Positions 35,004 to 44,881 are shown, counted from the first letter of the stretch. The stretch: DNA of 64,000 nt from an uncultured Lachnospiraceae bacterium (GCA_947053345.1 CAMRSM010000008.1:1-64000), one strand, 5' to 3'. The notes: a model not told the origin generated them from the sequence alone. Numbers and translations are program-made.

Positions 35004-36032
35004 ATGGCAGGCAAAGTATTTGGTATTGATTTCGGTACAAGTACGATCAAAATATATAAGAAAAACGAGGGTGTGATCTTTGACGCAAAGAATATCATCG
35101 CGGTCGCGAACGGGAACCAAGTCATTGCGATCGGGGATGAGGCGTATGAGATGTACGGCAAAGCCCCGGCGAACATCCTGGTGGATTACCCCGTCAAAAG
35201 CGGCGTGATCGCGGATATTGCAAATATGCTTTCCCTGCTGAACTTAGCCTTTGACAAGCTCTCAAAGGATTATGGCAAGATCACCGGGGCGGAATTTTTG
35301 GTCGCTGCGCCGACCGACATCACGGAGGTGGAAAAGCGCGCGTTCTTTGACCTTGTGGCAAGCTCGAACGCAAAGGCAAAAAAGGTCCGCATCGTGGAGA
35401 AACCGATTGCCGACGCACTTGGGGCAGAGCTTGATGTCATGACGGCCCACGGCGTGATGATTGTCGATATCGGCGCGGACACGACAGAAGTATCCATCAT
35501 CTCGCTCGGCGGCATTGTGCTTAGCAAGCTGATCCCGGTCGGCGGAAACAAGCTGGACGAGGCAATCATCCTCAATGTAAAGAAAAATTACAACCTCATC
35601 ATCGGGCAGAAGACGGCGGAGACGATCAAAAAGCGACTTGGCTGTGCGCTGCCGCCGAAGGAAGAGCGGACGGTGAAAGTTTACGGCCGCGATGTACTCT
35701 CCGGACTCCCGATCGAGAGGGAGATCTCCGCGAGCTTTGTGTATGAGACAATCGCGGAATATATGCACAGCATCATTGATGCCGTGCGGATCATCCTTGA
35801 GAAGACACCGCCGGAAATCTCGTCGGATATCATTGATTCCGGTGTTTACTTGACAGGCGGCTCCTCCAATATCTTTGAGCTCGATAAGCTGATGGCGCAG
35901 GAGACAGAGCTGAACATCAACATGTGCGAGGATCCCGCAAACACGGTTGTCAAGGGACTTGGCCGCATTATAGAGAACAACAAGCTCTCGGCGCTGGCCC
36001 TGACCTTAAAGCAGACCTATTACGGAGGCTGA
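35004..36032 (+). CDS. mreB: Rod shape-determining protein MreB
   Basis: Actin-like ATPase that guides lateral wall synthesis. The 342-residue protein shows phosphate-1 FGIDFGTSTIKIY, phosphate-2 MIVDIGADTTEVSII near residue 155 and the adenosine motif VYLTGGSSNI near residue 290. The canonical N-terminal amphipathic helix is minimal here. ATG follows TGGAGGAAAA. First gene of the block mreB-mreC-mreD-PBP2-min-rodA. The 96-bp leader has no clear promoter; readthrough from radC is possible. Confidence 0.95.
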   Translation: MAGKVFGIDFGTSTIKIYKKNEGVIFDAKNIIAVANGNQVIAIGDEAYEMYGKAPANILVDYPVKSGVIADIANMLSLLNLAFDKLSKDYGKITGAEFLVAAPTDITEVEKRAFFDLVASSNAKAKKVRIVEKPIADALGAELDVMTAHGVMIVDIGADTTEVSIISLGGIVLSKLIPVGGNKLDEAIILNVKKNYNLIIGQKTAETIKKRLGCALPPKEERTVKVYGRDVLSGLPIEREISASFVYETIAEYMHSIIDAVRIILEKTPPEISSDIIDSGVYLTGGSSNIFELDKLMAQETELNINMCEDPANTVVKGLGRIIENNKLSALALTLKQTYYGG

Positions 36033-36036
36033 CCGC

Positions 36037-36909
36037 ATGAGGATGAGGCGTAAGCAGAAAATAAAGTTTAAGATGCGCCCAAAGCATCTGTTTTACGGAC
36101 TGACGTTTTTTTGCCTCCTGCTGCTTTATGCTTCCTACCGCTACAGTGATAAGCTGCTCCCGTTTAAGACCAGCGTCGGGAATCTGATCACGCCGATGCA
36201 GAACGGAATCAACACGGTCGGAACATACCTGACGGAATGGGTGGAGCTTTTTGAGAGCAAGAAGGCGCTGCAGGAAGAGAACGAAAAATTAAAAGAACAG
36301 ATTGAGAGCCTGAAAAGCCAGAACAGTGTGCTTGTCTCCAACAGTAAGGAACTCGCGGAACTGCAGGAGCTTTATGAGGTGGGAAAGAAGTATTCGGACT
36401 ATCCGATGATCGCGGCGACCGTAATCAGCCGGGACACAAACGGATATTACAGCTCTTTTGTCGTGAACAAGGGGGCGGAGGACGGAATCAAAAAGGATAT
36501 GAATGTCATCGCCGGGAACGGGCTGGTTGGGATTGTGACCGAGGTGGGGAAAAACTACTGCCGCATCCGGGCGATCATTGATGATATGAGCTACGTCAGC
36601 GGCATGTTTTTAAAGACTTCCGATACCTGCGACATCCGGGGCGACCTTGAGCTTTTGGACGACGGATACATCCGTGTGGAGGGCATCCGCTTAAATGCAC
36701 AGGTAGAGGAAAATTATGAGATCGTCACCTCGTACATCAGCGACAAATACTTACCCGGTATTTTGATCGGTTTTGTCCACAACATTGAGATTGACGCGAG
36801 CAATATGGCAAGGACGGCGTACCTTCTGCCGGTCGTTGATTTTGAACACATTGAAAATGTGCTGATTATAACGCAGTTGAAGGAAAGAATAGAAAGTGAC
36901 TCCGAATAG
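36037..36909 (+). CDS. mreC: Rod shape-determining protein MreC
   Basis: Bitopic membrane scaffold linking MreB to the wall synthases. The basic N-terminus (MRMRRKQKIKFKMRPK) precedes a transmembrane span at about residues 18-38, and a coiled coil follows at about 65-105 (SKKALQEENEKLKEQIESLK). The extracellular double beta-barrel contains VISRDTNGYYSSFVVNKGAEDGIKKDM-type family features. Four bases separate it from mreB, so translation is coupled. Confidence 0.93.
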   Translation: MRMRRKQKIKFKMRPKHLFYGLTFFCLLLLYASYRYSDKLLPFKTSVGNLITPMQNGINTVGTYLTEWVELFESKKALQEENEKLKEQIESLKSQNSVLVSNSKELAELQELYEVGKKYSDYPMIAATVISRDTNGYYSSFVVNKGAEDGIKKDMNVIAGNGLVGIVTEVGKNYCRIRAIIDDMSYVSGMFLKTSDTCDIRGDLELLDDGYIRVEGIRLNAQVEENYEIVTSYISDKYLPGILIGFVHNIEIDASNMARTAYLLPVVDFEHIENVLIITQLKERIESDSE

Positions 36910-36919
36910 AGGTAGTTTT

Positions 36920-37429
36920 GTGATTCGTTGCATTGTTGTTTTTTTGGAAATCATATTCAGTTATCTGCTGCAAAGTTCCGTGTTCCCATATTTTGAGCTG
37001 GCTGGCGTGGTTCCGGATGTCCTGTTGATCCTTGTTGTCTCGACGGCGTTTTTTAAAGGGCAGAACGCGGGAGTCTGGACCGGTTTTTTTGCCGGGCTTT
37101 TGATGGATTTCTGCATCGGGAATTATTTGGGGATTTTTGCGATATTTTACATGGTGGTCGGATTTTTTAACGGCTATGCCGCGAAGATATTTGACCGGGA
37201 AGATTATCTGCTTCCGCTCGGCCTTACCGCGGTCAGCGAGCTGGTATACTGTTTTTTATATTACATTTTTATTGCGCTCCTCAACGGAAGGCTTGGCATC
37301 GGATATTATTTCGGGCGCATCATCGTCCCGAGGGTCATCTACACGACTTTTGCCTCGATCCTGCTCTATAAACTGTTCCAGAGCGTTCACCTGTTACTTT
37401 TGCGTTTTGAATTTAAGGAGAAGAGATAA
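36920..37429 (+). CDS. mreD: Rod shape-determining protein MreD
   Basis: A small polytopic membrane protein of about 169 residues with five to six spans. QSSVFPYFELAGVVPDVLLILVV near the N-terminus and the FAGLLMDFCIGNYLG motif are typical for MreD. The GTG at 36920 is chosen because GAGGTAG precedes it by seven bases; a GTG at 36896 would overlap the end of mreC. Its stop abuts the PBP2 start. Confidence 0.9.
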   Translation: MIRCIVVFLEIIFSYLLQSSVFPYFELAGVVPDVLLILVVSTAFFKGQNAGVWTGFFAGLLMDFCIGNYLGIFAIFYMVVGFFNGYAAKIFDREDYLLPLGLTAVSELVYCFLYYIFIALLNGRLGIGYYFGRIIVPRVIYTTFASILLYKLFQSVHLLLLRFEFKEKR

Positions 37430-40312
37430 GTGCTTGATATCTTTTTGGAAAAACTGAAAAAAATACTGAACAACCGGACCGTTCCGCTTCTTGCCATCTT
37501 CCTTGCAGTGTTTTTTGTTTTGATCCGGCGTTCTTTCCAGATGCAGATTGCATCACAGGGGGCGGAGGACTATGTGGGCAAAGATACCAGAAATACACAG
37601 GAACGCGATATCACAAGCACGCGAGGCAATTTTTATGACCGCAACGGCGTACAGCTGTCTGAAAATGTCCAGAGCTATTCGGTCGTTATGAGCAATACCG
37701 CGCTTGTTACGGAGAATGACAAAAAGAACGCGATGGTGTTACAGCTCGTACAGATGCTTTCGGATTACGGATATGAGCCGGAGCTTGATTTCGGCATTGA
37801 TTTGGTCAAGGAGGAGACAGAGGAAGGCACAGAGTATTCCCTCGCTTTCAATGTGGAGGGGAACGCCCTGCTTCGCTTTAAGAAAAACGCGTACTGCAAG
37901 ACATCGGTCAACAAACTTTCCGAAGCGATGCGCGAAGCAAGTGCGGAGGAGGTCTTTGACTTCCTGCGCTACGGCGATAAGGAAAACGGCCCGATGTTCG
38001 AGATCTCCGACGATTACGGGATGGAAGATGCCTACAAAATCATGGTGGTGCGCTATAATCTGATGATCTTAAACCCACAGTGGTCTCAATTTACGCTCGC
38101 TACCAAAATCGACGAGAGAACGGCGGCGGCGGTGCGCGAAAATATGGCGGATATCCCTGGCATCGAGGTAAAACAGACGATGTCGCGCGTCTATTATGAC
38201 AGTGAGTATTTTGCCCATATCATCGGATATACCGGCAAGATCAACGCCTCCGAGCTGGAGTCCCTGAATGAGGAGCGCGGGGAGGAAATCTATAAATCGA
38301 ACGATGTCATCGGAAAAACCGGCATGGAGAAGTCGATGGAAGCCTACCTTGCAGGGGAGAAGGGTGTGGAGCAGCTGACGGTATCCTCCTCCAACAAGAT
38401 ATTAGAGAGCAAAATCACAAAGGCTCCCGTTGCCGGGAACGATATCTATCTCTCGATCGACCGTGACCTTCAGGTTGCGGGCTACCATATCTTAGAGCGC
38501 AATATCGCCGCCATCCTGATCTCCAAGATCAACAACGGCATGAGTTACGGGACAAAAGGCGAGAAGGCTTCCGGAATTGAGATCCCGATCTATGAAGTGT
38601 ACAATGCCCTGATCTACAACAATGTGATTGATATCAAGGCGTTTAAGTCGCCGGACGCGTCCGACCTGGAAAAACGCGTGCTTGGATATTTTGAGGCGAA
38701 GCGCGCGTCCATTTACGATAAATTCCGCCAGTATCTTGCGATTGACAATACGGTCACGAACGCGAAGGCGGGGGAGGAGATGGAAGAATATCTCAATTAC
38801 GTTTATTCGACACTGATCTCCTCCGATGTCGGGCTGTTAGTCTCCTCTGCGATTGACCGCACGGATTCCGTGTACCTTGATTATTCGAACGGGAAAATAA
38901 GCCTGAGCCGTTTTTTACAGTATGCCATCTCAAAGAACTGGGTTGACTTGTCAAAGCTTGGACAGGATGGTGCGTACTACGATAACTCCGAGTGGTATTC
39001 TATGCTCGTAGAATATGTCTTGGATTATTTCAGGGACGACAAAGAATTCGAAAAAAAGCTATATCGCACCCTGATTTTCACAAAAAAACTGACGGGCACG
39101 GAAATTTGTCTTTTATTATTTGAGCAAGATGTGTTAGAATATAACGAGGATGATGTCCGGAACCTAAAGAGCGGGAGAATTTCCGCGTACAACTTTATGA
39201 TCCAGAAGCTCACCAACCTTGAGATCACACCGGCGCAGTTAGCGCTTGAGCCGTGCAGCGGTTCCCTCGTGATCACGGACGTAAAGACGGGGGAAGTTCT
39301 GGCGATGGTGACCTACCCGTCCTACGATAATAATATGCTGGCAAATAAAATTGATTACACTTATTATTCGAAGCTCCTTGAGGATAATTCCAGGCCGCTG
39401 ATCAACCGTCCGACCCAGCAGCGCACGACGACGGGTTCCACCTTTAAGCCGCTGATGTCCTTTGTCGGTTTTGGCGAGGGGCGGATCACGACCACGACAA
39501 AGATCCAGGACCACGGGATATTCGAGGAAGTGGAGCCTTCCCCGAAATGTTGGAAATATCCTGGCTCGCACGGCTCCATCAATGTGACGAGCGCCATCCA
39601 GCATTCCTGCAACTACTTTTTTTACCGGATTGGCTATGATCTGTCGCTTGATGCGCGGGGCAATTATAACGATGCGAAGGGGATTTCCACGATACAGAAA
39701 TATGCGGCGATGTTTGGGCTTGCCGAGGGTTCCGGGGTTGAAGTTTACGAGGAGCGCCCGGAGATTTCCAACCGCGACGTTGTCCGCACGGCGATCGGAT
39801 ATTACCACAATTTTACACCGACCCAGATTTCTAAATACATTACGACCGTGGCCAACAGCGGCATTTGCTATGACCTGACCCTCTTAGACCGCGTCATGGA
39901 CAGAGACGGCAGGATCGTATATATGAACGAACCGTCCGTCCACAATGAGATCACGATGTTCTCCTCTTCCCAGTGGCGCGCGGTGCAGCTTGGGATGTAC
40001 AATGTGGTCAATACTTCGACAAATTCCCTGAACCGGCTGTACGGTGACCTTGGCGTAAAGGTGGCGGGAAAGACCGGGACGGCGCAGGTCAGCACGACGC
40101 ATCCGAACCACGCGCTTTTCGCGGCGTATGCGCCGTATGATGACCCGGAGATCAGCGTTATTATTGTAATCCCGAACGGCTATTCCTCCGCAAATTCCGC
40201 ATACATCGGACGCGAGGTCATGGGGCTGTATTTTAACGGCGAGAACAAGGAAGCCTTGCTTTCCGGTGAGATTAAAGCCGGAAACGCGACAACGATCCGT
40301 ATTTCTGATTAA
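37430..40312 (+). CDS. mrdA: Penicillin-binding protein 2 (elongation transpeptidase), oversized
   Basis: Class B PBP that crosslinks lateral wall peptidoglycan with RodA. One transmembrane span near residues 20-36, a dimerisation domain starting at RDITSTRGNFYDRNG, then the transpeptidase with SxxK in TGSTFKPLM, SxN in QHSCNYFF and KTG in VAGKTGTAQVS. At 960 residues it is clearly longer than the usual 650-720. The extra length is a largely helical insert at about residues 355-600, between the SIDRDLQ segment and the SGSLVITDVKTGEVLAMVTYP motif. GTG start follows AAGGAGAAGAG. Confidence 0.93.
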   Translation: MLDIFLEKLKKILNNRTVPLLAIFLAVFFVLIRRSFQMQIASQGAEDYVGKDTRNTQERDITSTRGNFYDRNGVQLSENVQSYSVVMSNTALVTENDKKNAMVLQLVQMLSDYGYEPELDFGIDLVKEETEEGTEYSLAFNVEGNALLRFKKNAYCKTSVNKLSEAMREASAEEVFDFLRYGDKENGPMFEISDDYGMEDAYKIMVVRYNLMILNPQWSQFTLATKIDERTAAAVRENMADIPGIEVKQTMSRVYYDSEYFAHIIGYTGKINASELESLNEERGEEIYKSNDVIGKTGMEKSMEAYLAGEKGVEQLTVSSSNKILESKITKAPVAGNDIYLSIDRDLQVAGYHILERNIAAILISKINNGMSYGTKGEKASGIEIPIYEVYNALIYNNVIDIKAFKSPDASDLEKRVLGYFEAKRASIYDKFRQYLAIDNTVTNAKAGEEMEEYLNYVYSTLISSDVGLLVSSAIDRTDSVYLDYSNGKISLSRFLQYAISKNWVDLSKLGQDGAYYDNSEWYSMLVEYVLDYFRDDKEFEKKLYRTLIFTKKLTGTEICLLLFEQDVLEYNEDDVRNLKSGRISAYNFMIQKLTNLEITPAQLALEPCSGSLVITDVKTGEVLAMVTYPSYDNNMLANKIDYTYYSKLLEDNSRPLINRPTQQRTTTGSTFKPLMSFVGFGEGRITTTTKIQDHGIFEEVEPSPKCWKYPGSHGSINVTSAIQHSCNYFFYRIGYDLSLDARGNYNDAKGISTIQKYAAMFGLAEGSGVEVYEERPEISNRDVVRTAIGYYHNFTPTQISKYITTVANSGICYDLTLLDRVMDRDGRIVYMNEPSVHNEITMFSSSQWRAVQLGMYNVVNTSTNSLNRLYGDLGVKVAGKTGTAQVSTTHPNHALFAAYAPYDDPEISVIIVIPNGYSSANSAYIGREVMGLYFNGENKEALLSGEIKAGNATTIRISD

Positions 40313-40360
40313 GGGAAGAACAAACCGGACGAATACCGATACGTACGAAGGAGGTACACG

Positions 40361-41026
40361 ATGGAAAATCCTGTTATCATCAAGGGAAACAAACATGGCA
40401 TCACGGTGTTCCTTGATGCAAAAGTTGATTTTAAGACGCTGAAAAAATTTGTTGGGGAAAAATTCCAGGATTCTTCCAAGTTTTTGGGGGAGGCACCGGT
40501 CGTCCTGGGTTTTGAGGGAAGACCCCTCCTTCCGGAACAGGAAGCGCAGCTTTTGAGCGTTATCAATCAGAATTGTAATCTGAAGATCGTGATGATCGAC
40601 GACCGCGACACGGGCAGGGAGGAGCGCTACAAAAAGCAGCTTGAAGAAGTCCTGATGGAAATTGACCGGGCGCAGGGTTCGTTTTATAAGGGAAATCTGC
40701 GTTCCGGACAGGAAGTCTTTTTTGAAAACAGTGTCGTGATCCTTGGCGACGTAAATCCGGGAGCCCTTGTGATCTCGAAAGGGAATGTCATCGTGCTCGG
40801 CGCGCTCAAAGGGCAGGTGGCGGCGGGGGCGTACGAAAATGAGAACGCATTTGTGTTTGCAATTGATATGTCGCCGGTTCAGATGCAGATCGCGGGAATC
40901 CGGGCGCGTTCCTCGGACGAGCCGGCAAAAAGCGAAGAGAAGGGGATGAAACTGGCATTTGTCGAAGACGGGCGGATATGCCTGGAGCCATTGAGCAAAA
41001 AAATATGGAACGATATCAGATTATAA
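40361..41026 (+). CDS. minC: Septum site-determining protein MinC
   Basis: FtsZ polymerisation inhibitor, 221 residues. The N-terminal FtsZ-binding domain spans about 1-90 (VIIKGNKHGITVFLD). The C-terminal beta-helix binds MinD and contains GNLRSGQEVFFENSVVILGDVNPGA and GNVIVLGALKGQVAAGAY, typical of the family. ATG follows GAAGGAGG. Lies in the order minC-minD-minE. Confidence 0.94.
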   Translation: MENPVIIKGNKHGITVFLDAKVDFKTLKKFVGEKFQDSSKFLGEAPVVLGFEGRPLLPEQEAQLLSVINQNCNLKIVMIDDRDTGREERYKKQLEEVLMEIDRAQGSFYKGNLRSGQEVFFENSVVILGDVNPGALVISKGNVIVLGALKGQVAAGAYENENAFVFAIDMSPVQMQIAGIRARSSDEPAKSEEKGMKLAFVEDGRICLEPLSKKIWNDIRL

Positions 41027-41039
41027 GGAGGAAGAAACG

Positions 41040-41822
41040 ATGGGCGAAGTAATCGTTGTTACATCAGGAAAAGGCGGTGTCGGCAAGACGACCACTACAG
41101 CAAATGTAGGAACAGGTCTTGCAAAACTGGATAGGAAGGTAGTGCTGATCGATACCGATATCGGACTCCGTAATCTGGACGTTGTCATGGGACTGGAAAA
41201 CCGCATTGTGTACAATCTTGTTGATGTGATCGAGGGAACCTGCCGCATCAAGCAGGCGCTGATCAAGGATAAGCGCTATCCGAATCTCTACCTTCTGCCC
41301 TCGGCGCAGACGAAGGATAAGACGGCAGTGACCCCGGAGCAGATGAAGAAACTCTGCGATGAACTGCGCGGGGAATTTGACTACATACTGATGGATTGTC
41401 CGGCGGGGATTGAACAGGGCTTTCAGAATGCAATCGCCGGTGCGGACCGCGCACTTGTCGTCACGACACCCGAAGTTTCCGCCGTGCGCGACGCGGACCG
41501 CATCATCGGACTTCTGGAAGCACATGAGATGAAGCAGACCCATCTGATCGTAAACCGCCTGCGCTCCGATATGGTAAAGAGGGGGGACATGATGTCGAGC
41601 GAAGATGTCGTGGAGATTCTGGCGATTGATTTGATCGGTATCGTGCCGGATGACGAGAATATTGTTATTTCCACAAACCAGGGGGAACCGCTCGTCGGGA
41701 CGGACACAATGGCGGGAAAGGCGTACATGAACATCAGCCACCGGCTGCTTGGGGAGGAAATGCCATATCTGGATCTAAGTGCGAAGAAGGGATTTTTCAG
41801 CAAACTGTTTAACAAAAATTGA
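41040..41822 (+). CDS. minD: Septum site-determining ATPase MinD
   Basis: Membrane-associated ATPase that recruits MinC. Deviant Walker A GKGGVGKTTTTANVG at the N-terminus, then LIDTDIGLRNLDVVMGLENR, DYILMDCPAGIEQGF, and a C-terminal amphipathic membrane-targeting helix (GFFSKLFNKN). 260 residues. ATG follows AAGGAGGAAG. MinE is encoded next, so an oscillating system is likely. Confidence 0.97.
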   Translation: MGEVIVVTSGKGGVGKTTTTANVGTGLAKLDRKVVLIDTDIGLRNLDVVMGLENRIVYNLVDVIEGTCRIKQALIKDKRYPNLYLLPSAQTKDKTAVTPEQMKKLCDELRGEFDYILMDCPAGIEQGFQNAIAGADRALVVTTPEVSAVRDADRIIGLLEAHEMKQTHLIVNRLRSDMVKRGDMMSSEDVVEILAIDLIGIVPDDENIVISTNQGEPLVGTDTMAGKAYMNISHRLLGEEMPYLDLSAKKGFFSKLFNKN

Positions 41823-41835
41823 GGGGGGAGAGCAT

Positions 41836-42105
41836 ATGGCAATGTTTGAGCTATTTAAAAAGAAATCCTCCGGCGACACGGCGAAAAAGCGGTTACAGTT
41901 TGTGCTTTCTGCAGATCGGGCGGGATGTACGCCGGAAATCATGGAGTGCATCAAAAATGATATTATTGAGGTACTGAGCAAGTATGTTGAGATCGACAGC
42001 GAGGGACTTGACATCAAGGTCAACCAGGTTGACAACGAAAACAGCAACGGCGGTCCTTCCCTGTTTGCAAATATTCCGATCAAAGGAATGAAGCGCAGTT
42101 ATTAA
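41836..42105 (+). CDS. minE: Cell division topological specificity factor MinE
   Basis: The 89-residue activator of MinD ATPase. N-terminal MAMFELFKKKSSGDTAKKRL carries the membrane-targeting and anti-MinCD segments; AKKRLQFVLSADRAG matches the family's RLQ..L..DR motif. The C-terminal half forms the topological specificity domain. ATG 41836 follows GAGGGGGG. MinE beside DivIVA in one genome (49449) indicates that both positioning modes are encoded. Confidence 0.94.
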   Translation: MAMFELFKKKSSGDTAKKRLQFVLSADRAGCTPEIMECIKNDIIEVLSKYVEIDSEGLDIKVNQVDNENSNGGPSLFANIPIKGMKRSY

Positions 42106-42116
42106 AGGGATGCTAT

Positions 42117-43277
42117 ATGTTAAAGACGATATTTAATTTCAAGGAATATAATTTCAGGCATTACAATATGTCTGTTTTGCTTGCCACCTTCCTGCTAAGC
42201 TTCATTGGCCTGACGGTGATCGAAGTCGTGCAAGACCCGGAGGACAGACTGTATGAGAAGCAGATCGTGGGGCTTGTGGCCGGCCTTACCTTGGCACTCA
42301 TCGTATCCCTGGTCGATTACCATTTTGTTTGTAAGTTTTTCGTGTTATTTTATATCATCAACATGGGGCTGCTCATCGCTACAAAGCTTTTCGGGAAGAG
42401 CCACCATGATGCGCAGCGCTGGATCATTCTTCCGGGAATCGGGCAATTCATGCCGTCGGAATTGACGAAAGTTTTTTTGATCCTATTTATCGCCGCGATG
42501 TTTACGCGCTATCGCAAAAAAATTGATAAATTCTATTTTCTCGTGATCATGTGCGTACTGGTTGCGGCACCGCTGTACCTGATCCTGGAGCAGCCGGATC
42601 TGTCAACGACAATCGCCCTGCTTGCCATGTTTGCCGGCATGGTGTTTTTGTCCGGGCTGACCTACAAGATCATCGTGCCGGTGCTCGTGGTAGCGGTTCC
42701 TTCCTGCGTCGCGCTTTGGTGGTACATCCAGCAGGATTTTCAGGTGTTGCTGAAGGATTACCAGCAGAACCGGATCCTTGCCTTAAAATACCCGGAACGC
42801 TATCCCGACCTGATGTACCAGCAGGATAACGCAGCAATCGCGATCCATTCGGGTGGGCTGACCGGGAAGATGATGCTTGACAGCACGGGGGAAACCTGGA
42901 AATGCAAGGGGCTTGCGGCGATTGAAAGTGATTTTATCTATACCGCTTTCGGTGAAGCTTACGGATTCATCGGATGTTGTGTGGTCATTGGGCTTTTGGC
43001 ATATTTTATATTCCGTGCCTTTCAGACGGCGCGGCACGCAAGGGATTACCTCGGCATGCTGATCACCGGCGGTATCGGCACTTTGGTCGGGGGACAGACG
43101 ATAATACACATTTGTGTGAATACGTCCTTGTTCCCAAATACCGGGATCCCGCTGCCTTATGCGAGCCAGGGACTAAGTTCACTTGTCGGGAATTACCTGA
43201 TGTTAGGGCTTTTGCTCAACGTCGGGCTGCAGCGGAAGGAGAAAGAGAAGGAAGAGGAAGATATGGTGATCCTATAA
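42117..43277 (+). CDS. rodA: SEDS glycosyltransferase RodA/FtsW family
   Basis: Lipid II polymerase with about ten transmembrane spans, 386 residues. SEDS motifs: AQRWIILPGIGQFMPSE, LEQPDLSTT, ESDFIYTAFGEAYGFIG (loop with the conserved Asp) and NTGIPLPYASQGLSSL. Position after mreBCD, PBP2 and min genes supports RodA rather than FtsW. It starts 11 bases after minE. Confidence 0.92.
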   Translation: MLKTIFNFKEYNFRHYNMSVLLATFLLSFIGLTVIEVVQDPEDRLYEKQIVGLVAGLTLALIVSLVDYHFVCKFFVLFYIINMGLLIATKLFGKSHHDAQRWIILPGIGQFMPSELTKVFLILFIAAMFTRYRKKIDKFYFLVIMCVLVAAPLYLILEQPDLSTTIALLAMFAGMVFLSGLTYKIIVPVLVVAVPSCVALWWYIQQDFQVLLKDYQQNRILALKYPERYPDLMYQQDNAAIAIHSGGLTGKMMLDSTGETWKCKGLAAIESDFIYTAFGEAYGFIGCCVVIGLLAYFIFRAFQTARHARDYLGMLITGGIGTLVGGQTIIHICVNTSLFPNTGIPLPYASQGLSSLVGNYLMLGLLLNVGLQRKEKEKEEEDMVIL

Positions 43278-43350
43278 CGTGAAAAAGCGTTTGGACACGT
43301 TATGCTATTATAAATACGGACATGGAATTGACAGAAAGGGAGGGGTTTAC

Positions 43351-43746
43351 ATGAATATTGGAATGATTGCGCACGATGCCAAAAAGAAGCTGATGCAGAA
43401 CTTTTGTATTGCCTACCGGGCAATCCTCGCGAAAAATGAGGTTTATGCAACCGGGACAACAGGCCGCCTGATCGAGGAAGTCACAAACTTAAATATTCAT
43501 AAGTATCTTGCCGGGCATCTGGGAGGGGAGCAACAGATGGGAGCCCAGATCGAACATAACGAGATCGACCTGGTGATCTTCCTGCGCGACCCGCTGACCC
43601 CAAAATCCCATGAGCCGGATGTCAACAATGTAGTACAGCTTTGCGACACACACAATATTCCGTTGGCGACCAACCTTGCGACGGCAGAGCTGCTGATCAA
43701 GGCACTCGACCGGGGCGACCTGGAATGGCGTGAGGCTTACCGCTGA
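43351..43746 (+). CDS. mgsA: Methylglyoxal synthase
   Basis: Converts dihydroxyacetone phosphate to methylglyoxal, a phosphate-releasing bypass of glycolysis. The 131-residue enzyme has IGMIAHDAKK, the phosphate site ATGTTGRLI, HLGGEQQMGAQI, and the catalytic Asp in FLRDPLTPKSHEPDV. ATG 43351 follows AGGGAGGGG; the frame is open from 43279 without a site. It sits between rodA and the carboxypeptidase gene. Confidence 0.95.
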   Translation: MNIGMIAHDAKKKLMQNFCIAYRAILAKNEVYATGTTGRLIEEVTNLNIHKYLAGHLGGEQQMGAQIEHNEIDLVIFLRDPLTPKSHEPDVNNVVQLCDTHNIPLATNLATAELLIKALDRGDLEWREAYR

Positions 43747-43798
43747 TTTCCAAGAAAGACGAGGTTTCGAAAGCACATACGAAGTATGGAGGATAAAT

Positions 43799-44857
43799 AT
43801 GCGAAAATCCTTGGTTCCGGCGAAAAGAACATGGCAGATGAAAAGTTTCACTGTTTCTCTTGTCATGCTTTTTTCTTTTCTTTTCACCGGATGTATGGGA
43901 GAAGTTTCCCCGGTGCCGGTGCTGCTTCGCGCATCGGAAAATTTTTCTGTCAATATACGGGACATTTACCGCAACCAAGCGGTAGGGTTTGAACCCACAT
44001 TGTCCTTTCCTGCCGCTTCACGCTGCGTTCCGGTAGGGGCGGACAATGTCCTGAACGATGAGGTAAACGCCGCGTTTTTGTTTAACCTTACGGACGGAAC
44101 CGTTCTGTTTGCCCAAAACTGCTACAAAAAAATTTATCCTGCGAGCACGACAAAACTTCTGACTGCGCTTTACCTGCTATCCTATACCAAGGAGCACGGC
44201 ATCCCGCTGTCAGAAACTTACGTCATCAAGGCGGATAACTGCGGGATCACGCGCGTGGGCGCAAAGCTGTTCGGGTTTTGCGTGGGTGACACGGTATCCC
44301 TCGAACTTTTGCTGAATGCGCTGCTTGTGTATTCGGCGAACGACGCGGCGGTCGCCATCGTTGAATTTATCGCGGCACACGCAGATATCACCTACGACGA
44401 CGCGGTCGCGAACATGAACACATTGGCGCATAAACTTGGGGCTTCGCATACCAATTTTACGAACCCGCACGGACTGCACGAATCCGAACACAGCACGACC
44501 GCCTATGATCTTTATCTGATTTTTATGGCGTGTATGGAATATGGGGAATTTCTTCCCTCGGTCAGCCAGCCTTCCTACATTGCCAAGTATTCGGGAACGG
44601 ACGGAACCGCGAAGGAGATAAGTTTGGATAACACAAACCAATACCTTCTCCATCGGTATGAGCCGCCGGAGGGGGTGACCATACACGGCGGAAAGACCGG
44701 GAGCACCGGTGTGGCGGGGGACTGCCTTGTGACGTTGAGCGAATGCAGCGGGAAGTATTACCTGTCCGCGGTCTTTGGCGCATCCTCCTATGAGAACCTT
44801 TACCAGTTGATGAATGTTCTGCTTGAAATGGAATTGTCTGACGATATAAAAAAATAA
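43799..44857 (+). CDS. Serine D-Ala-D-Ala carboxypeptidase (S11), lipoprotein
   Basis: A DacA/DacF-like low-molecular-weight PBP that trims stem pentapeptides. The N-terminal signal ends in lipobox LFTGC (Cys 32), unusual for this family, which normally uses a C-terminal amphipathic anchor. Active-site motifs: PASTTKLL (SxxK), YSANDAA (SxN), GGKTGST (KTG), and NPHGLHE. At 352 residues it lacks the C-terminal beta domain and anchor, so the lipid would hold it to the membrane. ATG 43799 follows TGGAGGAT. Confidence 0.9.
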   Translation: MRKSLVPAKRTWQMKSFTVSLVMLFSFLFTGCMGEVSPVPVLLRASENFSVNIRDIYRNQAVGFEPTLSFPAASRCVPVGADNVLNDEVNAAFLFNLTDGTVLFAQNCYKKIYPASTTKLLTALYLLSYTKEHGIPLSETYVIKADNCGITRVGAKLFGFCVGDTVSLELLLNALLVYSANDAAVAIVEFIAAHADITYDDAVANMNTLAHKLGASHTNFTNPHGLHESEHSTTAYDLYLIFMACMEYGEFLPSVSQPSYIAKYSGTDGTAKEISLDNTNQYLLHRYEPPEGVTIHGGKTGSTGVAGDCLVTLSECSGKYYLSAVFGASSYENLYQLMNVLLEMELSDDIKK

Positions 44858-44881
44858 CTTACGTACATTTTCAATTTCTTA

